Below, piece after piece: positions 13,414 to 26,373 of a stretch of DNA of 64,000 nt. This DNA comes from Rotaria macrura (lineage: Eukaryota; Rotifera; Eurotatoria; Philodinida; Philodinidae). How positions within the stretch are numbered: position 1 is the stretch's first letter; every line of letters starts with the position of its first letter. The notes under the pieces are model-generated. The model was not told the DNA's origin. It saw only the letters and a list, made by a program, of their open reading frames with translations, and made no database searches. The stretch is taken from assembly GCA_900239685.1 (NCBI GenBank), contig OENT01000721.1:18149-82148 (forward strand), in the 5' to 3' direction. The translations under genes and the position numbers were made by a program.

Positions 13414-16400
13414 ATATGTACGGCACGACTCGATTCATTCTTTTCTTCTTAAATTTGATTACTCGCACACAGTTCCTTTTCTGTTTGTTTTCTTCTTGGG
13501 TCGCGCGTCTTTCACACATGACTTGTTGTATTACATTTAATTATCATCATCATCAGTATATGATAACGGTTGTATTCTTATTGTTTGTTCGTTTTTATTT
13601 TTTTATTTTCTCGCTGTTGTTACCTGTGGTTCGATTCACTTTGTTCGCCCAGAGAATAGAGCGTGTGGATGTAATACTTGTCTTCTTCTGTGTGTACATT
13701 ATACTTCTTTTTCGTTTCGTTTCGTTTCGTTTCTTTTCTTTTTCATGATTATTATTAATATTATTATTATTATTATTATTATTTCTGCTATAAGACGGGA
13801 GAGATCAAACACATTTGACAATATTCACTCAGATTTTATTTTGAAAATATAACCAACGAACATCATCCCGTCAGATCGTTCGTCAGTTGGCTGAGAAGAA
13901 GTTGAATTAGAATCAACAGTAGTTTATCATATGATTATTATCTGATGTAAAACAGAAGGTAGTCAATTTATTTTGAGGTTATCTATCATAGTCAAGAATA
14001 CAGTTCGGTTGTGCCTTTTCTGCATGTACTTATGTATGAATGCGTTGTGCGCATTTTCAGGATGACTGGCATTTGATAATTGTTTTCTGTTCATCGTCAC
14101 TGTTGAGAATATACAATATAGATGAAATAGAACATCAAACAAAGAGTGTACAGTTTTGACGGGAGATAGTTTCTATTCTCAGCATGTCTATCAACAACTT
14201 ACTTCGTAAAGGAATCTATCGAATGAAAGAAAAAGAACTCCTATATCATTGAAAGGAATCCAACGTGAAGATATGGGATCAATTACTTATGAGGTTCACT
14301 AATACAATTATCTGCCAATCGATCATTTTTCGAGGATACGCTTTTTTTGTTTCGATTATTTCCTCGATGTATAATGATGTTTTGTGTGTTATTTCAAAGA
14401 CAATCATTTACAATAGACAGTGCTCGATTACCTGTTAGCTTTAACTCGATTGACTTGAGAATTTCAAGTCGAAGTGACCTTAAGCTGTCTGTTGATTACG
14501 ATAACAGTTAAAGGGCACACCATAATTTTGACTATTAGCAACGTTGAGTGTCTTAATAAGAAAATTTTCGAGTCAGTGTGTATCGGATTCCCTTCATCAG
14601 ATGTTCAGACTGCTCTTGACAAACTATAGTTCATGTTAAACTGTCTAGTTAGAAGACATTCGCGCAAAAAGAAAGAGTTAAACTTAGTCTATTGAGGAAT
14701 TTGAAAGTTGTTGCGAGTCTTCACCTTGTCTATTCTACTCGAAGAGAATGTCAGGTCGAAGAAGAGGACAAAGTTTCTTTCTTCGTTGGTCTTACTTTTC
14801 GATGAAATGAACAAAGAGGAAAATTGAAATAGTATTTAACAAAACGATCTCACAAAGTTTGGCCATCTTCTACGTCCGATGATATGGTATGAATAAGAAA
14901 CGAGAACTCCGTCGGATTTCTCCGGCTACAAGATTCTCTTTCACAATAAATGTGAGCGTCCACCACATAAAATGCTGGTTTTTCCTTACATAACTTGCAA
15001 TCAATCTTTATTCAATGATTATCTGATGAAAACATTGCCTTATTAAGCTGAATCAACGAGCACAGTCTAAAACTTCAACATGTCTCCAAAATGTCCAATG
15101 ATCTGAATGTTCCTAAATCATAATCGATGTTCGAGAGGAACTTTATGCGAATAGGGTGTCAACAAACGTCATCCGATGATAAATAATGACAAATGGATGC
15201 GCACTCTGTAAAGGAAATCAGAACAAATGATGCTTTCATGTCTAGATCCGATAGAGTAATTTAGTAATCATTTTAAACGACAGCACAACTATATCTAAGT
15301 TATCTTTCTCATACATGAGTAGATGACACTCGTGTTTTATACTATTGCTGAAAGAAGAATAGTAAAAATACGACTTACGCTTACGATAGAACTTTATCTT
15401 TTGCATTTAATCTCTCTAATGTCCATGTGTCCGCTTGAAGTCTGTTTGTCTTAAACAGTTCAAGCGATTCAATCAAGTTTAGACAATAAAATAGTAGTTT
15501 ATAGGATATTTTATCTTCTATAATTCTGATAACGACATTATTCGTATTCAATGCAATCGATAAAATCGTTTCACTTCGCAATATTTGTAAAAATCATTCC
15601 AGAAATATGGAAAATAGTATCCGATTTACAATTATTGACGGAAAAACAACTAAAATTAAAATGGATTTCGTTCGAAGAAACGAAATTCGTCAAGTCTTGT
15701 TAAACTTTGATAGCGGTATCAAGCTCATAAAGGTTTGATTCGATCTTGTAAATCTTTTTTGCGAATTCGCTGAACATATTTTTTCAGTGTTCACTTGACA
15801 CAGCATGGTTTTGTTTTTCCATCGGTTCGTATTCTTCGTTTAACTTTCTACTGATACACTTGTAGAAGAACAGGAACAACATCAAAGCCTTATGTCATTC
15901 GATGAATGACTAGGATCATTCCATTGTGCTAATTTTCTTCGTTACGAAATTCATCAATTTGAAAAGATCTTAAAACTCTTCATAGATTCATCGAAACTCT
16001 TGTTTTCGCGACACATAATTCTATTTACATGAAATCAAAGTGGAACGGTAAGAAGGAGATCGATCGTTCCGGCAAAGCTCATTGCTTTAGTGTCGACACT
16101 TCACATGGCAAGATGTCACCCGTGATTTCGAGTTCTTTCTGTCATGACTTGAGAAATATACTTTTTTCAGTTAAAAGAAAAATTGAGTAGAATAACAATT
16201 TTCCGTCGGTTGATTTGAGATAAATCATCTTTTTATTTCTATCGATGATTCCGACCATGGCTTGCAAGTTGCAACGAAAAATCTCATTCGACTACGACTG
16301 TACTTCTACTCAATTGTTTTATTATCCTAGGTCAGACAATTCGATATGGTTGGCTGAATCCTGATTCACTAATTGAGTATTAATTACTATCTGATGCTAA

Positions 16401-19269
16401 CATCACCATGGGTACAAATCTCATTCAATGACTTGAATTTCGACCCGATTTCATCGGTATATGACACGAATTCGCACTTAATCCGATCGAATTCAAGTCG
16501 AATGCAACTTTCGGAATGATTCTCCTAGATATAACTGTAAACTGTCGACATTTGCCGAATGCCATTTAGTGATGATGAACATTTATCATCCCACTATCAA
16601 AGTGGGATACAAGACGCAAACAAAATATTTCATATAGAACCGTCTGAAACAGAAAGACGATTCGCTTCACTGCGTTTATATGTTAGTATAAATAAACACA
16701 TGTTGTTCTTGATCATTTTAAATTACTGTCGTTATTGTTTTACTAATTACAATGATGATTAGCAAGAAGTAGCAAAGAAAAACAACGATTATTTGTTCTC
16801 ATCAACTCCATAATTTCATCAATGATTATTCTTTACAAGCGGGAACTCATATTTTTAATTATACACACAAATGTAATGCCGTGAAAAATCATTCAGTTTT
16901 GTCTCAGCCGTTGATCGAAATTGCACCGAATCTTTTCATGGAAAGCAATAGAATTAAAGCAATTTTTTGTAAAACATTCTCTCAAAGTATTGTTTAAGTC
17001 TCACGGATTTGTTTAGTGATTGAAGACTTGCTGCTCGAACTCGTCCAGTGTGTATCCGAGAAGTTTTCAGCGAATGAGCTTCGATCGAGGAAAATTAATC
17101 GATAGGACTCAAATCTAAAATATTGAACTGCCATCACAGAGTCTGAATCTGAAAATTCTTCAACTTGATAAATTCTATCTAACGCGGACCTTTTCGTATC
17201 CGACTAGCAATGATGGGTCACTAGAATCCCATTAGAATATGTTAATTGCTTCTTTCCTACAGTTTACAGAATTTCATTTAAAAAAAAACATCACTTTGGA
17301 CTGATGACAATAGTATTTGCATAATAGGCAGTAGCAACCATGTTTCATTTCATATTTTAATCCCACAGCTCTTGCGAGCTATCGACTTTCTTCATTTTTC
17401 TACCGTAATCTTATGAATTGTTTGTTGCCTTGTCTCCTTTCATTTGTTATTACAATCTTAGTCTCCGACACGGTAGTTTTGTTTTTCCTTCACGTTATTT
17501 GTAAACGAAGTATTGGTGAACATAAAAAAATCAATTAACTATTCTTATCCTGTCCATGAAACAGAAGTCAATCTATATTTTGAATTCTCTGGTGTCATTT
17601 TTATGCTGTTTCATTCTCGCTTATTATTTTGAGAGTTTTCCAAACGCTCACGAAAACAAAGCGAAAGGAATGAAGGCCGTGAGTGTATATTTGTGTCTCT
17701 CTACGACAATTGAACGATTGATATCGACGGTAATACTGCAGCTGGGTGATTATTTCTTCAATAAATTCTCAGAGAGACAATTTCGAGACATGCAGCTTTT
17801 ATCATTTAAAATTAAAAGCTATTCGAGATAATACTGAGTCGAGACCTGTTTAACCATCAATTAATCAATCCTGTGAAAGATATATTTACTATTCACGAAA
17901 CGATATTCTGAAATGAATCGTCATTGAATTTCGACTCGAAATATGAACTTGAGATTGATGGATTGTTTTCTTTCAATGTGAATAAACTCGTGCTCTCTAT
18001 TCTAAATGATTTCGAAGAGAAGTCAGAGGCGCGTTTTTGAAACGACAGAAATCAGTCGAAGAACATCGAACGGTGCCCACATCAATCAGGACACAGATAA
18101 TTGATCGCGTTGCATCGAACATAAACATTCGTCTTTATTTTTGAAGTTGTCTGATGGAAATAAACTAGCATCAAGCATGCCAATAATTCGACCCGTTTCT
18201 CGCTAAAGATTACTTATGTCAAAACGACTGGCATAGTTTCTTAAGATAGCTTCTAAAATTAAGACGATTACAGACGCGTAATACAGCGTGGTCGATTGTA
18301 TTTGTCTCGATGGATACGAGCACCATCGAAAGACCTCTCTGATCTGAGAAAAACACTTCCAACTCAGGAGCGAAGCATGTTCGAGAGAGCTCGAAGTTGA
18401 CCGAATCGTAAGAAACCAATTTTCACTCATCTTGGAATCTCGTCTTGTGAATGTCAAATATGTCTTCCATTGAATTTCTTGACAATGGGCCAATCAAGTC
18501 TAGAATTAATTTTATCCAAAATATTGTTTAGTTTCCAATGATAAAAATCAGCATGCTTCCATATTATTTCTAGCAAAATTTCTTGAAAAACAACTGGCTA
18601 CCTGATATTTTTCGGTCGATATTAGTACTGTCAGTTCTTTGACCATCTCTATCTGGCGTCATCTTCTATTTTCTGGTTACATGTTTGCCCCCAGTTCCTC
18701 CGTGGGTCTAATCGTGAAGAAAATACGCAGCATCTAATTATTAATGTAATTGAATCCGTCGAGCGAACAGAATGCACTAAATACGTGTTTTTAAACTTTA
18801 AATATGTTGTCATGGGTTATTTGTTTACGACGATAGGTCAATCTTTACTACAGATTAAATGTGGTAAGGCATCAGGTCGACGGGTAATGCTACTATTCTT
18901 AAAATTCTTAAATAAAATTATCATAACCGAATTCGGTTTGAATACCTAATCAACAATGCGAAATATTTCTGTGCATGTGCAGTTTTCCAATACTTAGACT
19001 TTCAATAAAATTATCATTTCGTTCGGAACGCGTAGTTGAACACACATTATTTCAAGTTTATCTTCTGAAGAGATTAGTTTTATTGATAAGTGCATCTAAT
19101 TAATCCGAATCTACTCCATCCGCTTGAGTTCGGATAGAAAAATTACATTTCTAATGTAGCCTTTTCATTGATTAATTTATTTATGATGAATTCTTCCAAA
19201 TTATTCAAAATAGAAAAAAAGTGTTTCTATGGAATACAAAGAACATTTCAAAACAAGTTGAAAATAGCA
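13414..19269. other. Gene-free region
   Basis: About 5.9 kb without a supportable gene. Near the left end are a TTTCG run (about 13709-13735) and an ATT trinucleotide repeat (13747-13791). A perfect 8-bp hairpin stem (ATCCCACT with AGTGGGAT) lies near 16590-16611. A 91-codon frame at 17556-17831 begins with a hydrophobic segment but has no recognisable motif and no splice context. AATAAA on the minus strand (19176-19181) probably ends the gene at 19270-20560. Confidence 0.5.
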
Positions 19270-20560
19270 TCACACTCGAACTGAATCATTTTTATTGTTT
19301 GCATTATTTTGTCTATCGTCGAAAGGCACAACTTCGTTACTTGCTGTGTCTGAATTCGAATCACCACCACATCGTTGGCAACATGTTAGTAATGGTTCAG
19401 GTCCAACCATTAATAGATGAGGTAATCCTACTTGAACAGGCTTTCCTGTTTGTGTTCTTCCAGGTGCTATTCCATACTGTCCAGCAACAGGTAACCACCA
19501 TAGCCAACCATCGTCGCGGAAATTAGCCCATAAATAAAACACACAACCAACGAAGTACGTTATGTCACCGTAAATATAAAGTCGATTGAGGCCGTATTCG
19601 TCAGGTCTTTGCAATATTTGTATGTTATAGGTTATGTAAACAAATGAACTCAATGTGGTAAATGTATATGCAACTGTGTCAGGATCATCTAAAGTGTATC
19701 CACGACAAATCACACGTGTATATGTTCGATACCAAGACATGATCCTAAAACAAAACAAAACAAAACAAAAGTGAAACGTAGAGTTGTTCTTTATTTTCGA
19801 TGAGTTTACCATCCGAATGAGGCAAACAATTCAACAAATGCTGCTACTGTTTCGATAATATGAATGATTGACTCGTAATAACCAGTAGAATCAGCTTCTG
19901 CTCGATCGTACCATATGGCCGCCCATAAATACAACGCTGCTTCGATATGATTTAAATATTCGGGGACCATAATAATGTCATTCCATGTATGATCTATTGG
20001 AAATCTCAAAATGGAATAAACAATGAAAATAAACCTAATTACCTTTCCACGACCACCAATACAACGTGGCAGATATAACATGTATGATTCCTAGGGCTTA
20101 AAAGTATGAATTCCATTGAATTTAAACGTGGTTCTCCTTTTCTACTGTCATTAGTATAACTCACCAATATACATATTATTGACAACAGATGAATAGTACT
20201 TATAATCCTCGTACGAATAATCAGTGTAATCGTAATAATCTGAATCATTATTTTTTCCCTTGCATGGATCGTCGAATGTCATTCCACCATTGACGCCTGG
20301 TGCAAAATCAATAAGTAGAATACCAATGGCATAAACCTATGTAGAGTTCGTTTTATAGGATGAAAAGTTTAAGTCGATCGAATTTCTTTCCTTACAAGAT
20401 AAACAAGATTAGCAATAAAATATCGATTTCGTATTGTTTTGCTAGCACATATAGGAATACGTTTTTTAATTTGTGTCCATCGTAATGCTTCCCAAAGAGA
20501 ATCGAACGCTTCTAATTCATTAAATGGGGCTGTTGGATCATTTTCTTCGTCATCAGCCAT
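19270..20560 (-). CDS. Multipass membrane protein of unknown function
   Basis: Five exons read right to left: 20396-20560, 20165-20336, 20043-20090, 19810-19993 and 19270-19744. They join in frame to 347 residues, with GT-AG introns of 49-74 nt. The start is the first ATG, in MADDEENDP, followed by an acidic N-terminus. Hydrophobic segments suggest about six membrane spans: around LVYLVYAIGILLI, IIHVISATLYWW, LNHIEAALYLWAAIW, IIHIIETVAAFVELF, FTTLSSFVYITYNI and ITYFVGCVFYLWA. An Asp/Tyr-rich loop (NDSDYYDYTDYSYEDYKYY) lies between the first two. A short GDGWLWWLP-like segment (DDGWLWWLP) and a polar tail with CCQRC follow the last span. Spans ending in a small aromatic motif repeat (LYWWSW, LYLWAA, FYLWAN), which suggests internal duplication. 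I do not recognise the family. The gene structure is well supported; the function is unknown. Confidence 0.82.
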
Positions 20561-23500
20561 GGCAAAATTATTTATTTACACGAGAATAAATATAACTCTT
20601 CGTATATTTATTAAATAATGTATTCAGTGTCACAAAACGATACACATCGAATTATGTTAGGTGATCTAAAGTTTATCAACAGCAACGTATTTCCTGTAGT
20701 ATTCTGATTTTTCTAAAAGAACTGCTACTATTTAAATCTAGTGAAATATTTTATCATTTATGGTTTTGATATCGATCGTAAAAGAGACAGAATTCTCGCA
20801 TAGTTTTTATTTTAAGTACTTGTTGTCGCTTATTTTTATTCTCATTTTTTATTGAGCTGTATAGAAAAATACCGATGTTTATCACATTGATAATATAAGT
20901 ATTGCTTTATTTCGAGTTTTTTTTCAATTTTTATCAATGTACTTTTTTCATAGTTCACTACTTGGACAATAATTTGTATTCAGATCTGGCAAAACAATTT
21001 CGTACTTCGAAGTACAATTTTTCTTGCGAACGCAAGAGACTCTTTTTCTTTTGAATCGATCATCTTACTTTATTGCTTTCTAAAGACGGTACTTTTTTCG
21101 TCAGCTTTATTACTAAGATAGGAAAAGTACGGTTTCTTCACGAATCGATTTGCTGGGGTTTTGGGGTCAATGCCGATGGCCGACAGCTTTGATGGGTATA
21201 AGGTATGCCATGCCTTTCTCTCTTCCTTGTTTCTAACTAAGATGATTTTGAGTTGATCTTGTCAAGCATTCTTACATTTACATTCTATTATCAAAGACAA
21301 AACTAGACGTCAATCAACTTTGCTTTTAAACTCGGCGAGTAGCTTGTAGATAGCGAGATGCGCACACTTAACTCTCTTACAAAAGATACATGCCAGCATG
21401 TATTTCGCTTTGCTAATACGTTGCTCACACAAGTAAAACAGAAAAAAGTTCATGTAAGACTGTCCAGTTTGAATTAGTTGACCGATATTTTTGTATGTTG
21501 TCATTCGAACGAAGTTCTTTTCTATTCTGTAGCATAATGAAGACAGTCGATTTTATTCAGTTGTTTATTTTCGTAATTGAATTTTAAGACTATATCGTAT
21601 TTTCTCTGGAGGGTCGACTGCATCGCAAATTGAAATCACATTGCTAAGATTTCGTCACAGCTACATTGGATTTTGTTTTCATGTTGCAGTAAATCGACAT
21701 CATAGAAGTACTTTTAAGAACTGGAATCGATCGATGTTTAACTTCCGCAAAAGTTTATCGATGAAGCATTTCCAATTTAACCGCTCGATTATATGTCAAG
21801 AAGGAATAAGGCTAGAGAATATTTTTGGTTTACTGACGAATTCTTCAATAGGGAAGAAAAACTCGCAGCTGAAATTTTCCGATGATTTATTCAGATAGAA
21901 CAAAAATAAATTGAATACAAGTGCGATGAAGAAAATCATCTTGTGAGCACTGTTCGTCCCGAAACTAAAATCTCGAATTCATATGTCAGATTTCGCGTCT
22001 GCATACAATATGTCGACAGTCTGAAACATCGTTGCTCATCGTCCATCATTTTTCATTTTCTTAATGTTTGTTTCTTAATTTCAATCAACGAATTAGGTGA
22101 CGAAATATGATCTTGAATATACCACTTTGTATTCGCAGTTGATCAAATCTCTAAGAAGAATCTAATTAATTTCTGAAGGTTTGTAATTGGAGGCTGCCTG
22201 TAAGGCAGGAAGAGGGCATAAAGCTTCACCTGAAAATTCCACTGACTGTTCTCTCGTCAAAAATACATGTGACTCCGCCCAAAGTACTTGAATTAAGTAG
22301 TAACACGAAATTTACTGCGATCACTGTTAAGCATGGTTTTGGCGTTGACGTTGAAGAGTAAAAGTCATCGCATGTATTTTAGTGTCCGAATCGGGTCGGG
22401 TCAGATCTCGAGAGGAGTGGGGTCGAGTCCTACAAATGAATATGTTTTTAGATGAAAATAATTTTAGAGGACAAAAGAACTTTTGATACTATGAGAGATT
22501 TATGTATCATTCATTTTCGATTCTATTTCGCTACGATCTTTTCACCTACATAACAGTAAAATTCGACACAAGACTATTGTGTTAAATGTTGATGCATACG
22601 ATTTCGATTGTATTCAAAAGACAATAAAGAAGAGTGGTAGAAAATAAATTTAATCGCACGACAGTGTTGTCTTAAGTTCTCAATGTTGACGAAATAAAAA
22701 TGAAGGAAACTACAATATAAGGAAATATGATTTATTTTCAAGGAAATACAAAATAACGAAAAGCAAAGAATTGAAAAATTGAATTTCTCACTAGAAGAGA
22801 AAAGAGAAGTTTCTTAAATGAAGTCAGTTTGAGTCAATTCTCAATTATTTGTTTGTCTTTGCTGTGACCGTGTTTGATCACGAAATGAAAGCACATCGAA
22901 GGATCAGACCGAGTCCAAAAACATTGACCCATGTTGAACACTGTTGTATATATCTTGGTTGAATATTTGTTTCAACAATAACGTAAGATGTATCGAATAT
23001 TAATTTTCATCTGTGACAGTTGACAAGAATACGAGTGACCTAGGCTCGTCAGCAAAACCTTTACCGTGATCTTGTCGACATCGCAAACAGTTAGAAATGT
23101 TGCCGAAAATGTAATCGGTAAAATTCTGAAAATTAAAATCCATTTAATGGAAAGTCGAGATTTAAGAAAAGATTTCTGCAGCTATGGAAACATGATTTGT
23201 TTCATGAGATTTCCATAACATAGTTTTCGAATTCTATTCAGCTAGAGTCTACATCTGGATATGCTTTAGATTGAAAGTTTCACATAGGAAATATCACTCA
23301 GAACAGTTATTCTTTAAGTTTTTCTTACGAATTCACCGATGTTGCTCATCAAATGTAAAATCACCTTGAAATGGTAAATTTATTATGATAATCAGATACT
23401 TGCAGCATCAGAAATAATCATTGATAAGTGATGTTGATCACTCGTTCGATGTCTTAAAAAGTATCGACAGCTATACATCTGTGTAAATCTACTTTACCAC

Positions 23501-24962
23501 ATTAAGAAAACGATCGAGAAGAGATCTTATGCAAAGCTAACTCGTGTCGTTGGGCTCAATATCTCAGCAACTACGATTCGATTCATTCGATCTTCTTCTT
23601 TGTATCAATTACATTATGTCTACATTGATTTTACTGTATAATCTTATCTTGCTATGAAGCGTACGTGAATAATACTGCTACGCTTCGAACATTATTCTAT
23701 GATCAATGATTTTCCGTAAGTCCATTTAATGAATTTCTGGGCTAAAAAAGTTTCTGAACTTTACCGTTCAGTTTGAAAGGGTGATTAAGAAAACCCATAT
23801 TGTTTACATTTACTTAAGAAAACGTGAAAACTGACATTTTCCCTACGATCCTTCCTCCGACATGAACAACATTCGTCTTGATTGATCAATGCCAGACACT
23901 TTCCCTGTAGAGTTTATTCGTCGGAAAATATAAACATTTATAAAAGTCTAATGTGCTGACTATATCCTCCTGTTGTGTAATCTTGTTTACGCCGAAAAAA
24001 TCTTTGCACATACAGTGAAAAAGAAATTGTGTGTAAACCTATATTCGGTTGAGCCTTTGAAAATAAACTATTAGAATAAAAAAGAATGGCGGAAACAAAT
24101 GATAATTTGGATCTTGGTCTCTAAGTAGCATCACGATAGCGTGCTTCCCAGTGCTTAGTAGGAAACGAATGATTATGAATTAGAATTAACAACATGACAC
24201 AACTAAATTTATCAGTTATACTAACCAACGGGAACAATTAAAATAGTTCTTGGGCGCGATATCGAACCAATGATACTTGCTTCAAGATTGGTGCCATATT
24301 AGATAATAATTTCCTGTGGCAAGTGTGACTGTTAAGATTTTTCCTCGTAGAAATCAACGATGATGCATGTGAAAATATTGATTGAAGGATTTATTTTGTT
24401 GTTCATCGCATGTCCGATATCCTAACTATTTAACTATTGTTCTATTAACTTGATCTCAATATGGATGTTGTCTCGTACGTTTTAGTTCTTCGAGTAAATT
24501 AAACTAACATAATCTTTTGAAACATGAGTTTTGAGTTCAACCTTCGATGGGTTCTCGTGTGATACGAAATTAATATTTATAGTTTTGTTTCGCACAACTA
24601 AACGGAGCGAAATCATTCTGTTAAAAATCCTTTTTCTTTTCAAGTTCTTTCAAACCAATCACGAATAATCATCGGAAGATTTTGTTCGTAGTGAAAGCGT
24701 CTTACTTTCTTTTTTCTAGTCATATTGAAAGTTAAATACTCGAACAATAGAAAATGTTTGCTCAATACTAGAATAAAAACTTTTCAAAAAAAAATAAAGC
24801 ATTCTTTAGTCATAAATTTAATGTCGACTGTTTAGTTAAGTAACACTTCTATCATTCAATAGCAATGTCATAAAAGCACAAGAGGATATAGCATCAATAA
24901 AAAAAAGTCGCAAAAACAGTCACAGAAACAAATCGATGATCTCGCTATGTTTTCGTTTCGTT
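20561..24962. other. Gene-free region
   Basis: No coding exon could be supported on either strand in about 4.4 kb. It contains the upstream region of the minus-strand membrane protein (immediately right of 20560) and the downstream region of the innexin. A G-rich patch lies at about 21160-21200, and a stretch of higher GC with a short hairpin (CTGCCTGTAAGGCAG) near 22194-22208. Isolated open frames (for example 21641-21898) show no motif. Confidence 0.45.
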
Positions 24963-26373
24963 TTATTTTGAGAAATTGAATTCATTTTTCAATAACCGTT
25001 CAGCAAGATTTGATTTATCTTCATAGTTTTTAAGCCAAATATCTGATAAATCTTCAACACATTTAATAGCCAAAGGTTCGCCTGAATGTGTTTTAATTAA
25101 ATGAAGAATCAAAACTCCATCACGCTGCAACCAGTCGACAAAATCCTTTTGGCGATCAAGATCGCGCAGAAACGGATTTCCATCTGTCTCGGTTGTTGCT
25201 GTCGTTGTTGTTGAAATTGGTGCCATTGGCGTAAATGGAGTGAATGTGTGCTGTTTTTTACAATGAACGGAACTAATTAATTTATGAATGAAACGATAAC
25301 GAGAAAAGAATGGAACGTAAGTGTAAAATGAATACATGAATGAAGTAATTGAGATAAGAAAAAGCATAGCGAACCAAATCCACATGGCAAAAAATATTTT
25401 TTCATAAAATATATTTATTAATAGTATACACTAAAAAACGAATTTTCAAAAGATTCTCATTGTTGAAACTGCGAAGAATTTTATTCATACGTACTTCAAC
25501 TGTGTAATGATGATCTTGGCCTAATTCTCGTATATGAAAATCACATAGAGTAACAAATGGAAACAATTGTTGATGCTTATGCGATAGTTCACTCATACGT
25601 TCACGTATGGATGAATGCAGAACATATTTTAGAGTATCGAAACCAAAACGAAAGAATCCGTACGGACCGGTGGCTAAAATAGAATTCAATATAGTTACTT
25701 GTAAAATAATATTCACAATATAAATTAATTTAACGATAAGATAAAGAACAACGAGATAATAAGTGTGATATCGAAAGCGTATTGATAGATTCGGCAAGAT
25801 AAGAGATGATGAAGGATTATCATGATTTTCATGCATATTATGGCGGAATAATAACTTCTTTTTGCATCGGGATAATTGTCGGCACATTAAATAACGTTCG
25901 ATTTCTTTAGCTATTCGACGGCTTACGTCGGGTTTATTGTCAAATTTGTTTCCTTGAGAAACTAGTAAACCCGGATTTAGACCGTTACGTTTATAAAAAC
26001 TAATCCAAATCAAATGCGGTAATAAGAAGAAAAACGACTGAATTAAATAGACAAATGGAATCCATTGATAGTAACGAAGCGTATGTTGTTGACGTTCATT
26101 TTTATTGATTGGTATTCGTGTGTAAGTTTGTGGATAAAAATATGTATTATTCAACCAGCATAAAGTCCGTGCAAACGACGTATAACCGTCAGTAAATTGT
26201 GCTGGTTGAATACAATGTATTGGATCGGCATAATATTGAAGACTTGTCGATGCAATAGCAGCCATAATTAATACAGTAAACGTTATCTGGTAATGAATTT
26301 GATCTGATGGAAAATCTTGATGTGTAGAAATTCTAGTAAGACTACGGCTCAATTTTAATATTGCGTCAGCCAT
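24963..26373 (-). CDS. Innexin (gap junction channel protein)
   Basis: Two exons, 25495-26373 and 24963-25430 (minus strand), give 448 residues. The intron (25431-25494) starts GTACGT and ends TTTTTTAG. It reads through open on the genome, so an unspliced frame gives a false ending. After splicing, TVE joins CILLINIFYEKIF, restoring the innexin block after FPFVTLCDF (271-279). TM1 is about residues 30-48. The first extracellular loop carries Cys54 and Cys72. The YYQW signature is at 101-104, at the start of TM2. TM3 is about 204-230. The second loop carries Cys277 and Cys294, and TM4 follows (about FFAMWIWFAMLFLISIT). Four spans, paired loop cysteines and YYQW are diagnostic. Innexins form hexameric or octameric plasma-membrane channels that couple cells in protostomes. 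The C-terminal tail is cytosolic. The product is close to the usual length; the paralogue cannot be assigned. Confidence 0.95.

Noticed and set aside
17556-17831. 91-residue frame with an N-terminal hydrophobic segment
   Set aside because: No homologue recognised, no splice signals or neighbouring exons, and its length is possible by chance.
21160-21176. GGGGTTTTGGGG, like a ciliate telomere repeat
   Set aside because: Only about one and a half units, with no array.
25402-25430. Unspliced C-terminus of the innexin frame
   Set aside because: It comes from reading through the intron at 25431-25494; the spliced frame restores the conserved innexin block.
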